Source of the DNA: an uncultured Bacteroides sp. | Lineage (GTDB): Bacteria > Bacteroidota > Bacteroidia > Bacteroidales > Bacteroidaceae | Direction of reading: 5' to 3' | DNA length: 59,244 nucleotides | Assembly: GCA_944321495.1 (NCBI GenBank) | Contig: CALULP010000019.1 | Coordinates: 1 to 59,244, forward strand | Part shown: positions 1-9,835 of the stretch, piece by piece | How positions within the stretch are numbered: position 1 is the first letter of the stretch | How the letters are laid out: the number at the start of each line of letters is the position of its first letter | Program-made: the position numbers and the translations under genes | The notes under the pieces: model-generated | Told to the model about the DNA's origin: nothing | What the model saw: only the letters and a program-made list of their open reading frames with translations | Database searches by the model: none

Positions 1-1
1 C

Positions 2-97
2 GCCAAAATCAAGGCTATACAGCACAAACTCAACAAAAGACCCAGGGAAAAACTGGACTTCTTCACACCAAAGCTATGCTTCTTCAACAATCTATGA
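2..97 (+). CDS. IS30-family transposase, C-terminal end (cut by window start)
   Basis: The first 96 bases read in one frame to a TGA at 95-97. The last 31 residues include LNKRPREKLDFFTP, which matches the conserved end of IS30-type transposases (an N-x-RPRKxLxFxTP pattern close to the catalytic glutamate). The rest of the gene lies outside the window. The bases just after the stop probably contain the terminal inverted repeat of the insertion sequence, but only one end is visible and the boundary cannot be fixed. The element sits directly upstream of the M16 peptidase promoter region. Confidence 0.6.
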   Translation, partial: AKIKAIQHKLNKRPREKLDFFTPKLCFFNNL

Positions 98-194
98 TAA
101 CTTTGCACTTGCTGGTGGACTCTGCCCCATCCGCAACAGGAGCCATCCCTTGCAAATATCCGCCTTTCCCACGGCCGGCAACCGGAATTTGTTG

Positions 195-202
195 TAATTT
201 TG
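195..202 (+). promoter_or_regulatory. Bacteroidales -7 promoter box for the M16 peptidase gene
   Basis: TAATTTTG matches the TAnnTTTG box used by the Bacteroidetes primary sigma factor. It lies 28 bases upstream of the ATG at 231. No good TTTG -33 box is seen at the usual 19-21 base spacing, so only this half is supported. Confidence 0.5.
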
Positions 203-230
203 CGCCCGCAAACCGTTTTGCCGCTTCCGT

Positions 231-1475
231 ATGAGAAAGATAGAGACCACGACACCCGCCTGCAACCGTTACATCCTGCCCAACGGATTGCGCCTTATCC
301 ACATCCCGTCGGCATCGCCGGTGGCTTATTGCGGGTTTGCCGTCAACGCAGGCACACGCGACGAGCAGGAGCACGAACAAGGCATGGCGCACTTTGTAGA
401 ACACCTGTTATTCAAAGGCACCCGCAAGCGCAAGGCCTGGCACATCCTGAACCGGATGGAAAACGTAGGCGGGGACCTTAACGCCTATACCAACAAGGAA
501 GAAACCGTCATCTATTCAGCCTTCCTGACAGAACACTTCGCCCGCGCTTTCGAACTGCTGACCGACATTGTATTCCATTCCACCTTCCCGCAACGGGAAA
601 TCGAGAAAGAGACCGAAGTCATCATCGACGAGATACAGTCCTACGAAGATACCCCTTCAGAACTGATATTCGACGATTTTGAAGACCTCATTTTCCGGGG
701 GCATCCGCTGGGGCGCAACATACTGGGCGACCCTGCCCGGTTGAAGACCTTCCGCAGCGAAGACGCCCGCGCCTTCACCACACGCCTCTATACCCCGGAC
801 AACATGATATTCTTCGTGCAGGGAAACATCGGCTTCCGGCAAGTGAAACGGCTGGCAGACAAATTCCTTGCCGACATACCCGCCTCCAAGGCCGAAAACC
901 GGCGCAACCCGCTGCCCCTCTACATGCCCCGACGGCTTGCCCTCCGCAAAGACACGCACCAGGCACACGTCATGATAGGCACACGCGGCTACGACGCCTA
1001 CAACGAGAAGCGCACCGCCCTCTACCTGCTGAACAACCTGCTGGGCGGCCCGGGCATGAACAGCCGGCTCAACGTGGCGCTGCGCGAACGCCGCGGGCTG
1101 GTGTACAACGTGGAAGCCAACCTGACGTCGTACACCGACACCGGAACCTTCTGCATCTACTTCGGGTGCGACCCCGAAGACACCGACCGCTGCATCCGGC
1201 TGGTACACAAAGAGTTGAAACGCCTATGCCAGCAACGCCTGAGCGCCACCCAACTGGCCGCCGCCCAAAAACAACTGATAGGACAAATCGGCGTTGCTTC
1301 GGACAACAACGAGAACAATGCCTTGGGAGCCGCCAAAACCTTCCTGCACTACGACCGCTACGACACCCTTGAAGAACTGTACCGGCGCATCCAGAACCTC
1401 ACCCCCGGGCTGCTGCTGGAAGTAGCCAACGAGGTACTGGCAGAAGACGGGCTATCCGAACTGACATACAACTGA
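231..1475 (+). CDS. M16 family zinc metallopeptidase
   Basis: This is a pitrilysin/insulinase-type peptidase of 414 residues, the usual length of the compact processing-peptidase-like bacterial form. The inverted zinc motif HFVEH gives H54, E57 and H58. A glutamate 76 residues later (E134, in EVIIDEI) fits the third zinc ligand in the HxxEH-x76-E pattern. The C-terminal half has the R/Y-type motif region (residues about 275-300, RRGLVYNVEA) of the inactive M16 domain. No signal peptide is visible, so a cytoplasmic location is likely. It would degrade oligopeptides or process small proteins; the substrate is unknown. It has its own -7 box and is followed by a 22-bp repeat array 31 bases after its stop. 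Confidence 0.9.
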   Translation: MRKIETTTPACNRYILPNGLRLIHIPSASPVAYCGFAVNAGTRDEQEHEQGMAHFVEHLLFKGTRKRKAWHILNRMENVGGDLNAYTNKEETVIYSAFLTEHFARAFELLTDIVFHSTFPQREIEKETEVIIDEIQSYEDTPSELIFDDFEDLIFRGHPLGRNILGDPARLKTFRSEDARAFTTRLYTPDNMIFFVQGNIGFRQVKRLADKFLADIPASKAENRRNPLPLYMPRRLALRKDTHQAHVMIGTRGYDAYNEKRTALYLLNNLLGGPGMNSRLNVALRERRGLVYNVEANLTSYTDTGTFCIYFGCDPEDTDRCIRLVHKELKRLCQQRLSATQLAAAQKQLIGQIGVASDNNENNALGAAKTFLHYDRYDTLEELYRRIQNLTPGLLLEVANEVLAEDGLSELTYN

Positions 1476-1506
1476 CATGCCCGCTGAGCGGTGTTCCAAG
1501 GCCGTC

Positions 1507-1594
1507 GCGGTAGCGTAGTATCGCCAGCGCGGTAGCGTCCCAATGCCAGCGCGGTAGCGTAGTATCGCCAGCACGGTAGCATTGTATCGCCAGG
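1507..1594 (+). repeat. Tandem array, four units of 22 bp (CGGTAGCG family)
   Basis: Units lie at 1507-1528, 1529-1550, 1551-1572 and 1573-1594. Units 1 and 3 are identical. The unit begins GCGGTAGCG and ends near ATCGCCAGC. A more degenerate copy may precede at about 1485-1506. The array follows the M16 peptidase stop and precedes the hybrid sensor promoter. The same family recurs at 6790-6877. Each unit carries TAG on the sense strand, and because 22 is not a multiple of 3 the array closes all three frames. Confidence 0.9.
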
Positions 1595-1652
1595 AAACAG
1601 GGCCCACAGCAGCCTGACGGCGCCCCGCCAAAGGCAAAAAAGGCGGAAAGTA

Positions 1653-1683
1653 TTTCGATTATCGCCCCTTTTCCCTACCTTTG
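1653..1683 (+). promoter_or_regulatory. Promoter of the hybrid two-component gene
   Basis: TTTC at 1653-1656 (near-match to the -33 TTTG) is followed by 19 bases and TACCTTTG at 1676-1683. This is the standard Bacteroidales promoter form, 30 bases upstream of the ATG at 1714. Confidence 0.6.
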
Positions 1684-1713
1684 CACGAGTAATTACGCCG
1701 GAAAAAATTTTGT

Positions 1714-4700
1714 ATGAAAAACATGCCATTGCACCATACCCACGCGAGGAGAAACATAATGCCCATTGCCGCAATCTTGCTCATACTGGCACTGCCGGCA
1801 AAACTCCTTGCCCAGCTCCCTTTAACCGACCAGATATCCAGCAACTTCATCACCTCCTTTGCCGAAGACCCCCAAGGCTACATCTGGATAGGCACCAACC
1901 ACGGGCTGAACCGCTTCAGCGGCTCAAACTACGCCGTATATTACTCGAAGAAAGACTCCACGGCGCTCAACAGCGACTACATCAGCAACCTGCTGTCCGA
2001 TGAGGACAACCGCCTGTGGATGTCCAACGAATGCGGCCTGTGCGTATGGGAGAACGGCGCTTTCAGGCACCTGCAAAACGTAGGCTTCGACCCCATAGCC
2101 CGCCTGCTGGACCTGGACAGGGAATCGCTCATCATAACCGACCGGAAAGGCATCGCCAAAGTAAACAAGCAGACCCTACGGCCCGAAAAATACTTCCCGC
2201 AGGCAGGCATGAACATGGTGGAAGCCATCACCATAGCCAGCGACCGCAAGATTTGGACGGCAAATTCGGTGAACCACGCCACCGAAATCTACATACTCGA
2301 CCCCGACCTGAACCTGCTGGACAAAATAGCGTGCCCGCAGGCTGCCGGCATCAAGCAAATCATAGAAGACCGGAAAGGGAACATGTGGGTAATAACCGGC
2401 AAACAATTGCTTTGCTTCGACGTGGCGACACGACAGCCCGTCGGCATCCCGCCCGAACTCGACAAAGCCACCCGTAACCGAAAAATACACTTCCTGCTGC
2501 CCTACCGCAACGACTGCCTGCTGGCAGGCATCGCAGGCAAAGGGCTGTACCGCTACGACATGACCCTGGAGATGCTCATCCCCATGCATACCCGGCAGAA
2601 GCTGGCGGAAGAAACCTACGTCTGCTTCATCGACTCACACAACGGGATATGGCTTTCCGACCAGAAGAACGACGTCCAGTATTTCCCCGAACGATCGGCG
2701 TTCAACAACCTTTCGGCCGTTTTCGACCACCTGGAAGACCCCTTTGTGAAAACCCTGATGTTCGACCGCGAAGGCTACCTGTGGATGCGCAGCAGCAAAG
2801 ACATCGCCAGCTATGCCCCACAGACGGACAACATCATTTTCCACCAATCGGGCGGCCACACTTACGGCAACCTGTTCATCGACTCCAGAAACGACCTGTG
2901 GGTGATTAGAAACCGCCAGGAGGTCCAGCAATTCGCCATCGCGGACGGCAACATAACCCGCCTGAAAAACAGCATCACCTTCCCGGCCAACATATTCTCC
3001 GTCAGCGAAGACAAGCAGGGCAGGATATGGATTACGCTGCCCGACAGGTTTGCCGTGCTGGCACCCGACGGCGACATCTCGTACAACTACCCCCCGCAAG
3101 GCATTTCGTTCTCGCAACTACGCACGGTCAATGCCCAACGCGACATGTTCCTGTACACCGTGGCAAACGGCATCTACAAGTTCAGCGACGACCGGCAATT
3201 CATCCCGCTGGACTCCCTGCACCTGTCCAATCCCAGCTCCATCATCATCGACCGGAGGGGCAACTACTGGATAGGGACGTACAATACAGGACTGTTGCAC
3301 TACGACCCCAAGAAACGCAAGATGGAATGCTTCGACACTTCCTCCGGGCTGGTAGACAACAGCCTGAAGTCGGTGATAGAAGACAAGAACGGGGACATCT
3401 GGTTCAGTTCGCCCACACACATCACCAAATATGACGTGTCGGAAAAAACCTTCTCGTACATCTACGACAACAGCTTCAGCAAAGGGAAACTGTATGGCAT
3501 CAACAGCGCCGCCCTCGCCCCCGACGGCACGCTCTATTTCGGCGGCTCGGGAGGCATCACGGCAATCTATCCGGACGTCCCCCTCGAAGGGGTGCAGAAC
3601 ATCCCGCTGAACTTCGACATGATATTAGTGAACGACGAAGCGCGTGCCACCGACGGGAAAACCCTTACCCTTTCGCACCGGGAAAACATGCTTACCTTCT
3701 GGTACTCGGCCTTGACATTCGAATCGGGCGACTTGCTGAATTATGCCTACAAACTGGAAGGCTTCGACAAAGACTGGATCAACGCCGGCAACAACAAACG
3801 GGTGGCCTACTTCAACCTGCCCAGCGGCAAATATACCTTCAAGGTAAGGGTTAGAATGCTGAACGGCGAATGGGGACTGAACGAGCTGAAAAAGGAGATA
3901 GTTATCCATCCGGCACCTTGGGCGGCACCTTGGGCAATTGCCCTCTACTGGCTGGCCGGCATAGCAGTCCTCATCTTTGTCCTCTGGCTGATCATACGCT
4001 GGCGGACACAAGAGGAAAGGCTGGCACTGACCGAACGGCAAAAGGAAATCAACCAGGAGCACATCGACTTCGTTACCAACATCTCGCACGAAGTACGCAC
4101 CCCGCTCACCATGGTCTACGCCCCCTTGAAAGAACTGGCGAAAGAAAACAACCTGAACGAACACGAGCGCAACCTGATAGACATCATGCAACGCAATGCC
4201 GACCGCCTGATGCGGCTCGTCAAGCAACTGTTGGACTCCGGGAAGGGGGAGAAAGACGACAAACGGCTGCAGACCTCGCAAGCAGACCTCAGCGCATTCG
4301 TAAGTACGCTGACCGACAATTTCCGCTTCCTCATCCAGGAAAAAGGATTGACCGTGAACCTGCATGCCGACCGGAAAACGACAGCCTGCTTCGATGTAGA
4401 AAAGGTAGAAAAGATTTTCTACAACCTGCTCAGCAATGCCATCAAATACACCCCCGAAAAAGGCAGTATCGACATCTCCGTGGAAAGCGACGGGCAAACG
4501 GCCTGCATACGGATAGCCGATACCGGCCAAGGCATTCCGCCCGAGAAGCGCAAACACCTGTTCGACAGGTTTGAACGGTTGGATGCCGACAAGAAATATC
4601 CCGGCGTCAACGGCCAAGGCATCGGGCTGAACTATGCGCAATACCTGGCACATCTGCACAAAGGCAACATCGCCTACACGCCCAACCGGCCCCAAGGAGC

Positions 4701-5583
4701 CTGTTTCACCCTCAGCATACCGCAAGCACAGGAGGCCTACAGCCCCGAAGAACGGGCACAAGCCAACGAATACAGCATGCCGGCCTCCGTGGGCGGCTCG
4801 CCACACTCCGGACAGACGTCCCCCAAGGAACACACATTGCTGATAGCGGAAGACGACCTGGAGGTACGCGAATACCTGCGTTCCCTGCTGGCGCCGGAAT
4901 ACAACGTCATTGCGGTGCAAAACGGGGAGGAAGCCATGGAATGGCTGGGGATGAACCCGCCCGACCTGATTGTAAGCGATGTCGTGATGCCCCTCAAAAA
5001 CGGTTACGAGCTGTGCCAGGCAGTCAAGACCAACACCGACTGGGGGCACATCCCCGTCATCCTGCTGACGGCAAAGAACGACACGGACAGCAGCATCAAA
5101 GGGTTGAACTGCGGCGCAGATGCTTACGTAAACAAGCCGTTCGACCCCTTCTACCTGAAAGCCGCCATCGGCAACCTGCTGGAAAACAGGAAACGCATGC
5201 AAAGAATCGTGAAGAACCTCACCTCCGGAAGCATCCCCAAAGAGAAAGCCCGAGAAGTCCTGCTCAGCGAACAAGACCGCCAATTCCTGGAAAACCTGCA
5301 CGCGCTGCTGGACCAACACCTGGACAACGAGAACTTCAACATCAACGCGCTGGCAAAGGAATTGAACATGAGCTACAGCAGCCTCTATGCGCGCATCAAG
5401 ATGATGACCGGACAAACGCCCCAGAACTTCTTCATCACCTACCGCATGAACAAGGCCATGCAACTGCTGAAAACCGGACAATACACGGTGAGCGAAGTAT
5501 GCTACAAGGTGGGAGCCTCATCGCTTGCCAACTTCTCGCGCAGTTTCAAGCGGCAGTTCGGCATCCCGCCAAGTGAAGTGTAA
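1714..5583 (+). CDS. Hybrid two-component system sensor kinase/response regulator (HTCS)
   Basis: This one-protein signalling system of 1289 residues runs from periplasm to DNA. An N-terminal signal segment precedes many Reg_prop beta-propeller repeats (about 35-635), then a Y_Y_Y domain (about 640-735) and one membrane helix (about 738-762). The HisKA domain has the phospho-acceptor H792 in NISHEVRTP. The HATPase has its N box NLLSNAIKYTPEKG near 904 and glycine motifs GQGIP and GQGIGL. A receiver domain from about 1042 has EDD, the phospho-acceptor D1089 (SDVVMP) and the lysine in NKPFD. A C-terminal AraC-type HTH spans about 1190-1289. Family members usually sense glycan fragments and activate adjacent polysaccharide utilisation genes, but no SusC/SusD pair lies next to this one. 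A second ATG at residue 16 could be the true start. Confidence 0.95.
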   Translation: MKNMPLHHTHARRNIMPIAAILLILALPAKLLAQLPLTDQISSNFITSFAEDPQGYIWIGTNHGLNRFSGSNYAVYYSKKDSTALNSDYISNLLSDEDNRLWMSNECGLCVWENGAFRHLQNVGFDPIARLLDLDRESLIITDRKGIAKVNKQTLRPEKYFPQAGMNMVEAITIASDRKIWTANSVNHATEIYILDPDLNLLDKIACPQAAGIKQIIEDRKGNMWVITGKQLLCFDVATRQPVGIPPELDKATRNRKIHFLLPYRNDCLLAGIAGKGLYRYDMTLEMLIPMHTRQKLAEETYVCFIDSHNGIWLSDQKNDVQYFPERSAFNNLSAVFDHLEDPFVKTLMFDREGYLWMRSSKDIASYAPQTDNIIFHQSGGHTYGNLFIDSRNDLWVIRNRQEVQQFAIADGNITRLKNSITFPANIFSVSEDKQGRIWITLPDRFAVLAPDGDISYNYPPQGISFSQLRTVNAQRDMFLYTVANGIYKFSDDRQFIPLDSLHLSNPSSIIIDRRGNYWIGTYNTGLLHYDPKKRKMECFDTSSGLVDNSLKSVIEDKNGDIWFSSPTHITKYDVSEKTFSYIYDNSFSKGKLYGINSAALAPDGTLYFGGSGGITAIYPDVPLEGVQNIPLNFDMILVNDEARATDGKTLTLSHRENMLTFWYSALTFESGDLLNYAYKLEGFDKDWINAGNNKRVAYFNLPSGKYTFKVRVRMLNGEWGLNELKKEIVIHPAPWAAPWAIALYWLAGIAVLIFVLWLIIRWRTQEERLALTERQKEINQEHIDFVTNISHEVRTPLTMVYAPLKELAKENNLNEHERNLIDIMQRNADRLMRLVKQLLDSGKGEKDDKRLQTSQADLSAFVSTLTDNFRFLIQEKGLTVNLHADRKTTACFDVEKVEKIFYNLLSNAIKYTPEKGSIDISVESDGQTACIRIADTGQGIPPEKRKHLFDRFERLDADKKYPGVNGQGIGLNYAQYLAHLHKGNIAYTPNRPQGACFTLSIPQAQEAYSPEERAQANEYSMPASVGGSPHSGQTSPKEHTLLIAEDDLEVREYLRSLLAPEYNVIAVQNGEEAMEWLGMNPPDLIVSDVVMPLKNGYELCQAVKTNTDWGHIPVILLTAKNDTDSSIKGLNCGADAYVNKPFDPFYLKAAIGNLLENRKRMQRIVKNLTSGSIPKEKAREVLLSEQDRQFLENLHALLDQHLDNENFNINALAKELNMSYSSLYARIKMMTGQTPQNFFITYRMNKAMQLLKTGQYTVSEVCYKVGASSLANFSRSFKRQFGIPPSEV

Positions 5584-5602
5584 CCACCCAGAAGCAAGCC
5601 TC

Positions 5603-6796
5603 ATGGAGATAGACCAGACAACCGCAGACTTTATCCGCCGGCACGCAATGGATGACGTGGCAATCCTTGCCCTGCAAGCCGCCAAATATCCGGACGTGGA
5701 CATGCCCGCCGCCTTGAACCAGATAGCCGGCCGGCAGCGGATGCGCGCCAAAGTGCCCCTTTGGGCAGCGACGGAAGGCATCGTCTACCCGGCACACCTG
5801 CCGCTGGAACAATGTTCCTCGGAAGCCACGGCACGCTACAAAGCCGAGTTGGCCATACAAACGGGCGAAGAACGGCACACGATGGCCGACCTGACAGGCG
5901 GGTTCGGCATCGACTGCGCATTCTTGAGCCCGCTTTTCGGGAGGGCAACCTACGTAGAACGGCAAAAGTCCCTCTGCGAGACAGCCCGCCACAACTTCGC
6001 CCTGCTGGGACTGCACAATATCGACATCCGCCACGCGGACAGCGTGGAGTACCTGGAACAGATGGAACCCGTCGACCTGATTTTCATCGACCCCGCCCGC
6101 CGCGACAACCACGGGGGAAAGACCGTCGCCATCGGCGACTGCGAGCCGGACGTGGCAGCCCTCGAACCGCTCCTGCTGGAAAAGGCAAGGCAGGTATGGG
6201 TCAAGCTCTCGCCCATGCTCGACATTGCCCAGGCGCTGCACACCCTGAAACACGTACAGGAAGCCCATGTGGTATCGGTAGCCAACGAGTGCAAGGAGCT
6301 GCTGCTGGTATTAAGCCGGGAAGCCACCCTGCCGGCCGAGCGGGTGCCCCTGCACTGCGCCAACCTGCAGAGCGGACAGCCCGCCTTCACCTTCACCCGG
6401 CAGGCAGAACAGGCCAGTCCCTGCCCGCTTGCCCCCGCCGTCCGCGCGTACCTCTATGAGCCGAACGCCTCGCTGCTGAAAGCCGGGGCATTCCGCAGCC
6501 TGACTACTATATATAAGGTAGAAAAGCTGCACCCCAACAGCCACCTCTACACCTCGGACCACCTTGTACCCGACTTCCCCGGCCGCAAGTTCCGCGTGGA
6601 AGGATGTTGCGGCTTCGGGAAGAAAGAAGTCGCCCGGCTGCTCGGTCCCGACCGCAAAGCCAACCTCACGGTGCGCAACTTCCCCGCCACCGTGGCCGAG
6701 TTGCGGAAGCGCCTGCGCCTGTCCGACGGCGGCGACCGCTACCTCTTCGCCACCACCCTTGCCGACGGACAGAAGGTTCTCATAGCCTGCCGGTAG
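5603..6796 (+). CDS. Class I SAM-dependent methyltransferase, THUMP-like
   Basis: The ATG at 5603 lies 19 bases after the HTCS stop; an upstream in-frame ATG at 5525 would overlap the HTCS by 59 bases and is less likely. The protein has 397 residues. The SAM-binding loop is DLTGGFGID and the motif IV-like segment is FIDPARRD, in a Rossmann-type domain. The C-terminal half, ending VRNFPATVAELRKRLRL, fits the THUMP-like/ferredoxin-like part of a family common in Bacteroidetes. Methylation of tRNA or rRNA is the likely role, but the target is not visible. The stop codon TAG lies inside the first unit of a 22-bp repeat array. It may be co-transcribed with the HTCS. Confidence 0.8.
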   Translation: MEIDQTTADFIRRHAMDDVAILALQAAKYPDVDMPAALNQIAGRQRMRAKVPLWAATEGIVYPAHLPLEQCSSEATARYKAELAIQTGEERHTMADLTGGFGIDCAFLSPLFGRATYVERQKSLCETARHNFALLGLHNIDIRHADSVEYLEQMEPVDLIFIDPARRDNHGGKTVAIGDCEPDVAALEPLLLEKARQVWVKLSPMLDIAQALHTLKHVQEAHVVSVANECKELLLVLSREATLPAERVPLHCANLQSGQPAFTFTRQAEQASPCPLAPAVRAYLYEPNASLLKAGAFRSLTTIYKVEKLHPNSHLYTSDHLVPDFPGRKFRVEGCCGFGKKEVARLLGPDRKANLTVRNFPATVAELRKRLRLSDGGDRYLFATTLADGQKVLIACR

Positions 6797-6877
6797 CACC
6801 GTATCACCACCTTTTTAGCGCCGTATCGCTACCGCGGTAGCGTCCCAGTGCTACCGCGGTAGCGATACGGCGCCAGG
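6790..6877 (+). repeat. Tandem array, four units of 22 bp, overlapping the methyltransferase stop
   Basis: Units are 6790-6811, 6812-6833, 6834-6855 and 6856-6877. They belong to the same CGGTAGCG...GTATCGCCA family as the array at 1507-1594 but are more diverged, and include the palindrome GCTACCGCGGTAGC. The TAG in unit 1 is the stop codon of the methyltransferase. Both arrays end CGCCAGGAA and have four units. Confidence 0.85.
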
Positions 6878-6989
6878 AAGGCGGCCTCACAGGCACTTCT
6901 ACGGGGCGCCCGCCCGATTGTAACACAACCGTAACCCTTTTGTTACCCCTTCTTCAAAAGTTTGCAAACTTTACATAACACGGCAGCTC

Positions 6990-6997
6990 TACTTTTG
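6990..6997 (+). promoter_or_regulatory. -7 promoter box for the TonB receptor gene
   Basis: TACTTTTG fits TAnnTTTG and lies 27 bases before the ATG at 7025. The TTTG at 6961-6964 is 25 bases upstream, further than the usual 19-21, so the -33 box is uncertain. Confidence 0.5.
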
Positions 6998-7024
6998 CAG
7001 CGCAAAACCAACAATTCATAACGT

Positions 7025-9835
7025 ATGAAAAAAATTATTGCAAAAGCATTGCTGCTATTTTTCACTATCCTGACCGTCAGCCCGACCCTGTGGGCCGACG
7101 AAATCGACAACGAATCCAAACAAGGGACCATCCGCGGCCGCATCGTGGACAACGCCAAGCAAATCCTGCCGGGTGCTTCCATCTACATCGAGAAGCTGCA
7201 TACCGGCGTGACGAGCGACGTAAACGGTTTCTACACCTTCTCCAACCTGGAACCGGGCACCTATAAGGTAAAGGTGACTTACGTAGGCTACTCGCCCGTG
7301 GAAATGACCATCACCATCCCCGAAGGCAAGACGGTTGAAAAAGACTTTATGCTGAACGAAGGCCTGGAGCTGCAGGAAGTCGTGGTAGGCGGCGCCTTCA
7401 CCGGCCAACGCCGCGCCCTTTCTTCGCAAAAGAGCAACTTGGGTATTACCAACGTGGTGTCTGCCGACCAGGTGGGCAAGTTCCCCGACTCGAACATCGG
7501 CGACGCCCTGAAGCGCATCAGCGGCATCAACGTGCAGTACGACCAAGGCGAGGCCCGCTTCGGACAGGTGCGCGGCACGAGCGCCGACCTCAGCTCCGTA
7601 ACCATCAACGGCAACCGCGTCCCCTCTGCCGAAGGCGACACACGTAACGTACAGCTCGACCTCATCCCCGCCGACATGGTGCAGACCATTGAGGTAAACA
7701 AAGTGGTAACAGCCGACATGGACGGTGATGCCATCGGCGGAAGCATCAACCTCGTCACCAAGAACACCCCGTACAGCCGCATCTTCAACGCCACAGCCGG
7801 TAGCGGCTACAACGCTGTGAGCAAAAAGGCACAAGTAAACCTGGGCCTGACTTACGGCGACCGTTTCTTCAACGACAAACTGGGCTTGATGATTTCGGGC
7901 TCTTACCAATATGCCCCCGGCGGCTCGGACAACGCAGAGTTCGAATATGACGTAGACGACGACCAAGTAGTAATGAAAGAAGCCCAAGTGCGCCAATACT
8001 ATGTGACTCGCGAACGCCAAAGCTACTCGCTCGCCCTCGACTACGAATTCAACGCCGACCACAAGATTTCGTTCAAAGGCATCTATAACCGCCGCAACGA
8101 CTGGGAAAACCGCTACCGCGCCGTTTATAAAGACCTGGACGAAAGCGACCCCGCCGAACAATCGCTCGAGCTGCAAACCAAAGGTGGCGCAAACGACACG
8201 AAGAATGCCCGCCTGGAACGCCAGCAGACCATGGACTTCACCTTGGACGGCGACCACAACCTGGGCGGACGCGTCATCATGGACTGGGCAGCCTCTTACT
8301 CCCGCGCCAGCGAAGACCGCCCCAACGAACGTTACTTCGGCCTGAAAATGGACAACAACACAGGCAGCAACCTGCTCAGCACCTTCCAAGGCGTAGGCGG
8401 ACGCACTCCCTACTCCACCCTCGCCATCCCGGGACTGGACAACACCGACTGGGAACTGGATGAACTGACCAACAGCGACCAAAGCATCTACGAAAACGAG
8501 TGGAAATTCCGCCTCAACTTCGAGGTACCCCTCGCCAAAGGCCTGTTCGGCAACACGTTGCGCTTCGGCGGCAAATACACCAACAAGACCAAAGACCGCG
8601 AAACGGAAATGTACAAATATGACGGAGTATTTGACGACGGCGACGCATGGCGCAGCCACGGCGCATCGCAAATCCGCAACGGCTTCATGGTAGGCAACCA
8701 CTATCCCGAAGGCACGCACTTCGTAAGCAACAAATACCTGGGCGGCATCGACTTCAGCGCCATGCAAGGCGAGCCCGACTACGAAGAAATGTCCGGCAAC
8801 TACCACGCCAACGAGCAAATCAGCAGCGCCTACCTGCGCTTCGACCAGAAACTGGGCAACAAACTCAACCTTATGCTGGGCCTGCGCATGGAACACACCG
8901 CACTGGACTACCGCGGCTTGAACTGGGTGGTAGACGAAGATGAAAACGAAACCCTGGAATCGACCGGCAACCGTAAGAACAACTACACCAACTGGTTGCC
9001 CAGCGTGTTGCTGAAATATGACGTGAACGACGACTTCAAGCTCCGTGCCTCGTTCACCGAAACACTCTCCCGCCCTAAATACTCTGCCTTGATTCCGAGC
9101 ATCAACTACAACCGCGCCGACGAGGAAGCCACCATCGGTAACCCCGACCTGAAACCGACCACTTCCTACAACTTCGACCTCAGCGCCGAATACTACTTCA
9201 AGTCTGTCGGCCTGGTCAGCGTAGGACTGTTCTACAAGAGCGTGAACAATGTGATTGTAGACGAAGTATGGCAAGGCATGGATCCTGCAATCCCCATCAC
9301 AGGAGAGTATGAGTACGAAATCTCCAAGCCCATCAACGCTTACGATGCCAACCTCTACGGCGTGGAAGTGGCCTACCAACGCGACTTCAGCTTCATAGCC
9401 CCCGCCCTGAAATGCATCGGTTTCTACGGTAACTACACCTACACCGCCAACGACACCAAGAACTACAAGTTCGAACACCGCGTAGTAGGCGAGGGTGAGG
9501 AAATCGACATGATCGGTTCGCCCGAACACACCGCCAACGCCTCTCTGTTCTTCGAAAAATGGGGCTTCAACCTCCGCCTCTCCTACAACTTCGCTTCGGC
9601 TTTCGTAGACGAGATGGGCGAAGTGGCCCAGCTGGACCGCTACTACGACAAGGTGAACTACCTCGACTTGAACGCCACCTATACCTTCGGCAAGCGTGTC
9701 AAGACAACAATCTACGCCGACGTAACCAACCTGCTGAACCAGCCCTTGCGCTACTACCAAGGCACCAAGGACCGCACCGCACAGGTGGAATACTACGGCA
9801 CGCGCTTCAATGCCGGCGTGAAGGTTAGCTTCTAA
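7025..9835 (+). CDS. TonB-dependent outer membrane receptor
   Basis: The 936-residue protein has a signal peptide (cleavage probably after LWA, near residue 24). A carboxypeptidase-regulatory-like domain follows (about 35-115; GTIRGRIVDNA, LPGASIYI). The plug starts near 120 (LQEVVV, then VGKFPDSNIGDALKRISG) and includes IGGSINLVTK, typical of the plug end. The rest is a 22-strand beta-barrel ending in phenylalanine (GVKVSF). No SusD gene follows, so it is not a classical glycan-uptake pair. The next gene encodes a secreted purple-acid-type phosphatase, which suggests uptake of a phosphorylated substrate or of the released product; that link is inference from position only. A -7 box lies just upstream and an inverted repeat lies downstream. 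Confidence 0.93.
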   Translation: MKKIIAKALLLFFTILTVSPTLWADEIDNESKQGTIRGRIVDNAKQILPGASIYIEKLHTGVTSDVNGFYTFSNLEPGTYKVKVTYVGYSPVEMTITIPEGKTVEKDFMLNEGLELQEVVVGGAFTGQRRALSSQKSNLGITNVVSADQVGKFPDSNIGDALKRISGINVQYDQGEARFGQVRGTSADLSSVTINGNRVPSAEGDTRNVQLDLIPADMVQTIEVNKVVTADMDGDAIGGSINLVTKNTPYSRIFNATAGSGYNAVSKKAQVNLGLTYGDRFFNDKLGLMISGSYQYAPGGSDNAEFEYDVDDDQVVMKEAQVRQYYVTRERQSYSLALDYEFNADHKISFKGIYNRRNDWENRYRAVYKDLDESDPAEQSLELQTKGGANDTKNARLERQQTMDFTLDGDHNLGGRVIMDWAASYSRASEDRPNERYFGLKMDNNTGSNLLSTFQGVGGRTPYSTLAIPGLDNTDWELDELTNSDQSIYENEWKFRLNFEVPLAKGLFGNTLRFGGKYTNKTKDRETEMYKYDGVFDDGDAWRSHGASQIRNGFMVGNHYPEGTHFVSNKYLGGIDFSAMQGEPDYEEMSGNYHANEQISSAYLRFDQKLGNKLNLMLGLRMEHTALDYRGLNWVVDEDENETLESTGNRKNNYTNWLPSVLLKYDVNDDFKLRASFTETLSRPKYSALIPSINYNRADEEATIGNPDLKPTTSYNFDLSAEYYFKSVGLVSVGLFYKSVNNVIVDEVWQGMDPAIPITGEYEYEISKPINAYDANLYGVEVAYQRDFSFIAPALKCIGFYGNYTYTANDTKNYKFEHRVVGEGEEIDMIGSPEHTANASLFFEKWGFNLRLSYNFASAFVDEMGEVAQLDRYYDKVNYLDLNATYTFGKRVKTTIYADVTNLLNQPLRYYQGTKDRTAQVEYYGTRFNAGVKVSF

